Shown here: positions 20,357-20,420 of the stretch, piece by piece | How the letters are laid out: each line of letters starts with the position of its first letter | Numbering within the stretch: position 1 is the first letter of the stretch | Source: JAPLJQ01 sp037143735 | Lineage (GTDB): Bacteria > Desulfobacterota > Syntrophia > Syntrophales > UBA2185 | DNA length: 20,420 nt | Direction: 5' to 3' | Assembly: GCA_037143735.1 (NCBI GenBank) | Contig: JBAWYD010000037.1 | Coordinates: 1-20,420, forward strand | The notes under the pieces: model-generated | What the model was told of the DNA's origin: nothing | What the model saw: only the letters and a program-made list of their open reading frames with translations | Database searches by the model: none | Translations under genes and position numbers: made by a program

Positions 20357-20420
20357 ATGTTGCAGGATAAACAAATTGTTTTGGGAGTTACGGGAAGCAT
20401 CGCTGCCTATAAGGCTGCGG
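20357..20420 (+). CDS. coaBC: Phosphopantothenoylcysteine decarboxylase/synthetase (start only)
   Basis: Only the first 21 codons are present: MLQDKQIVLGVTGSIAAYKA. The VLGVTGSIAAYKA segment is the N-terminal flavoprotein signature of CoaC/Dfp, which makes 4'-phosphopantetheine for coenzyme A. An AAGGAAAG Shine-Dalgarno lies about 8 bases before the ATG. Whether the CoaB synthetase domain is fused cannot be seen here. Confidence 0.85.
   Translation, partial: MLQDKQIVLGVTGSIAAYKAA

Noticed and set aside
20192..20374. 60-codon minus-strand frame in the spacer before coaBC
   Set aside because: It overlaps the coaBC start on the opposite strand and the promoter candidates, has low-complexity composition and no recognisable family.

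Overview
The window looks like a chromosomal segment from a Gram-negative anaerobe of the former Deltaproteobacteria (Desulfobacterota), perhaps Syntrophales-like. Complete Kdo synthesis and Lpt lipopolysaccharide-export genes indicate a diderm. The order kdsA-kdsC-lptC-lptA-lptB-rpoN-hpf-ptsN-hprK-rapZ is typical of that group, and the HndA/B/C-type NADH module fits a hydrogen- or formate-metabolising anaerobe. The taxonomic call is an inference from gene content and order, not from a marker gene.

Left part (1-4.66 kb, all minus strand): one compact operon read leftwards. It begins with five putative signalling or regulatory genes: a DRTGG protein, an RsbW-like anti-sigma/serine kinase ATPase, a second DRTGG protein, a PHP-domain phosphoesterase and a second small GHKL ATPase. 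These are followed by the electron-transfer subunits hndA, hndB and hndC. hndC runs off the left edge, and the catalytic subunit (probably an [FeFe]-hydrogenase, less likely a formate dehydrogenase) should lie beyond it. Four of the five regulators start with GTG or TTG, while the structural genes use ATG with stronger Shine-Dalgarno sites.

Middle part (4.9-10.6 kb, plus strand): a membrane-bound multi-PAS hybrid sensor kinase whose C-terminal receiver has lost its phosphoacceptor Asp and conserved Lys; a tyrosine recombinase with a complete catalytic set (XerD-type); and a membrane-anchored protein with about 13 TPR units and an N-terminal domain I do not recognise.

Right part (10.6-18.7 kb, plus strand): an envelope and nitrogen-PTS gene run. 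KdsA and KdsC make Kdo, LptC/LptA/LptB move LPS to the outer membrane, and RpoN is sigma-54. A long-form hibernation factor, EIIA-Ntr, an HPr kinase-like protein with eroded signature residues, and RapZ complete the run. rapZ meets a minus-strand M23 endopeptidase tail to tail with overlapping stop codons. Upstream of the peptidase is the only gene-free stretch over 300 bases (20015-20356). It holds a good sigma-70-like promoter flanked by two related operator-like dyads, a GC-rich hairpin leader and a possible divergent promoter for coaBC, whose first 21 codons end the window.

I saw no tRNA, rRNA, CRISPR array, insertion sequence or prophage. The candidates for something undescribed are the DRTGG/anti-sigma/PHP/GHKL module in front of the NADH-linked enzyme, the pseudo-receiver kinase, the degenerate HprK, and the dyad-flanked promoter at the right end.
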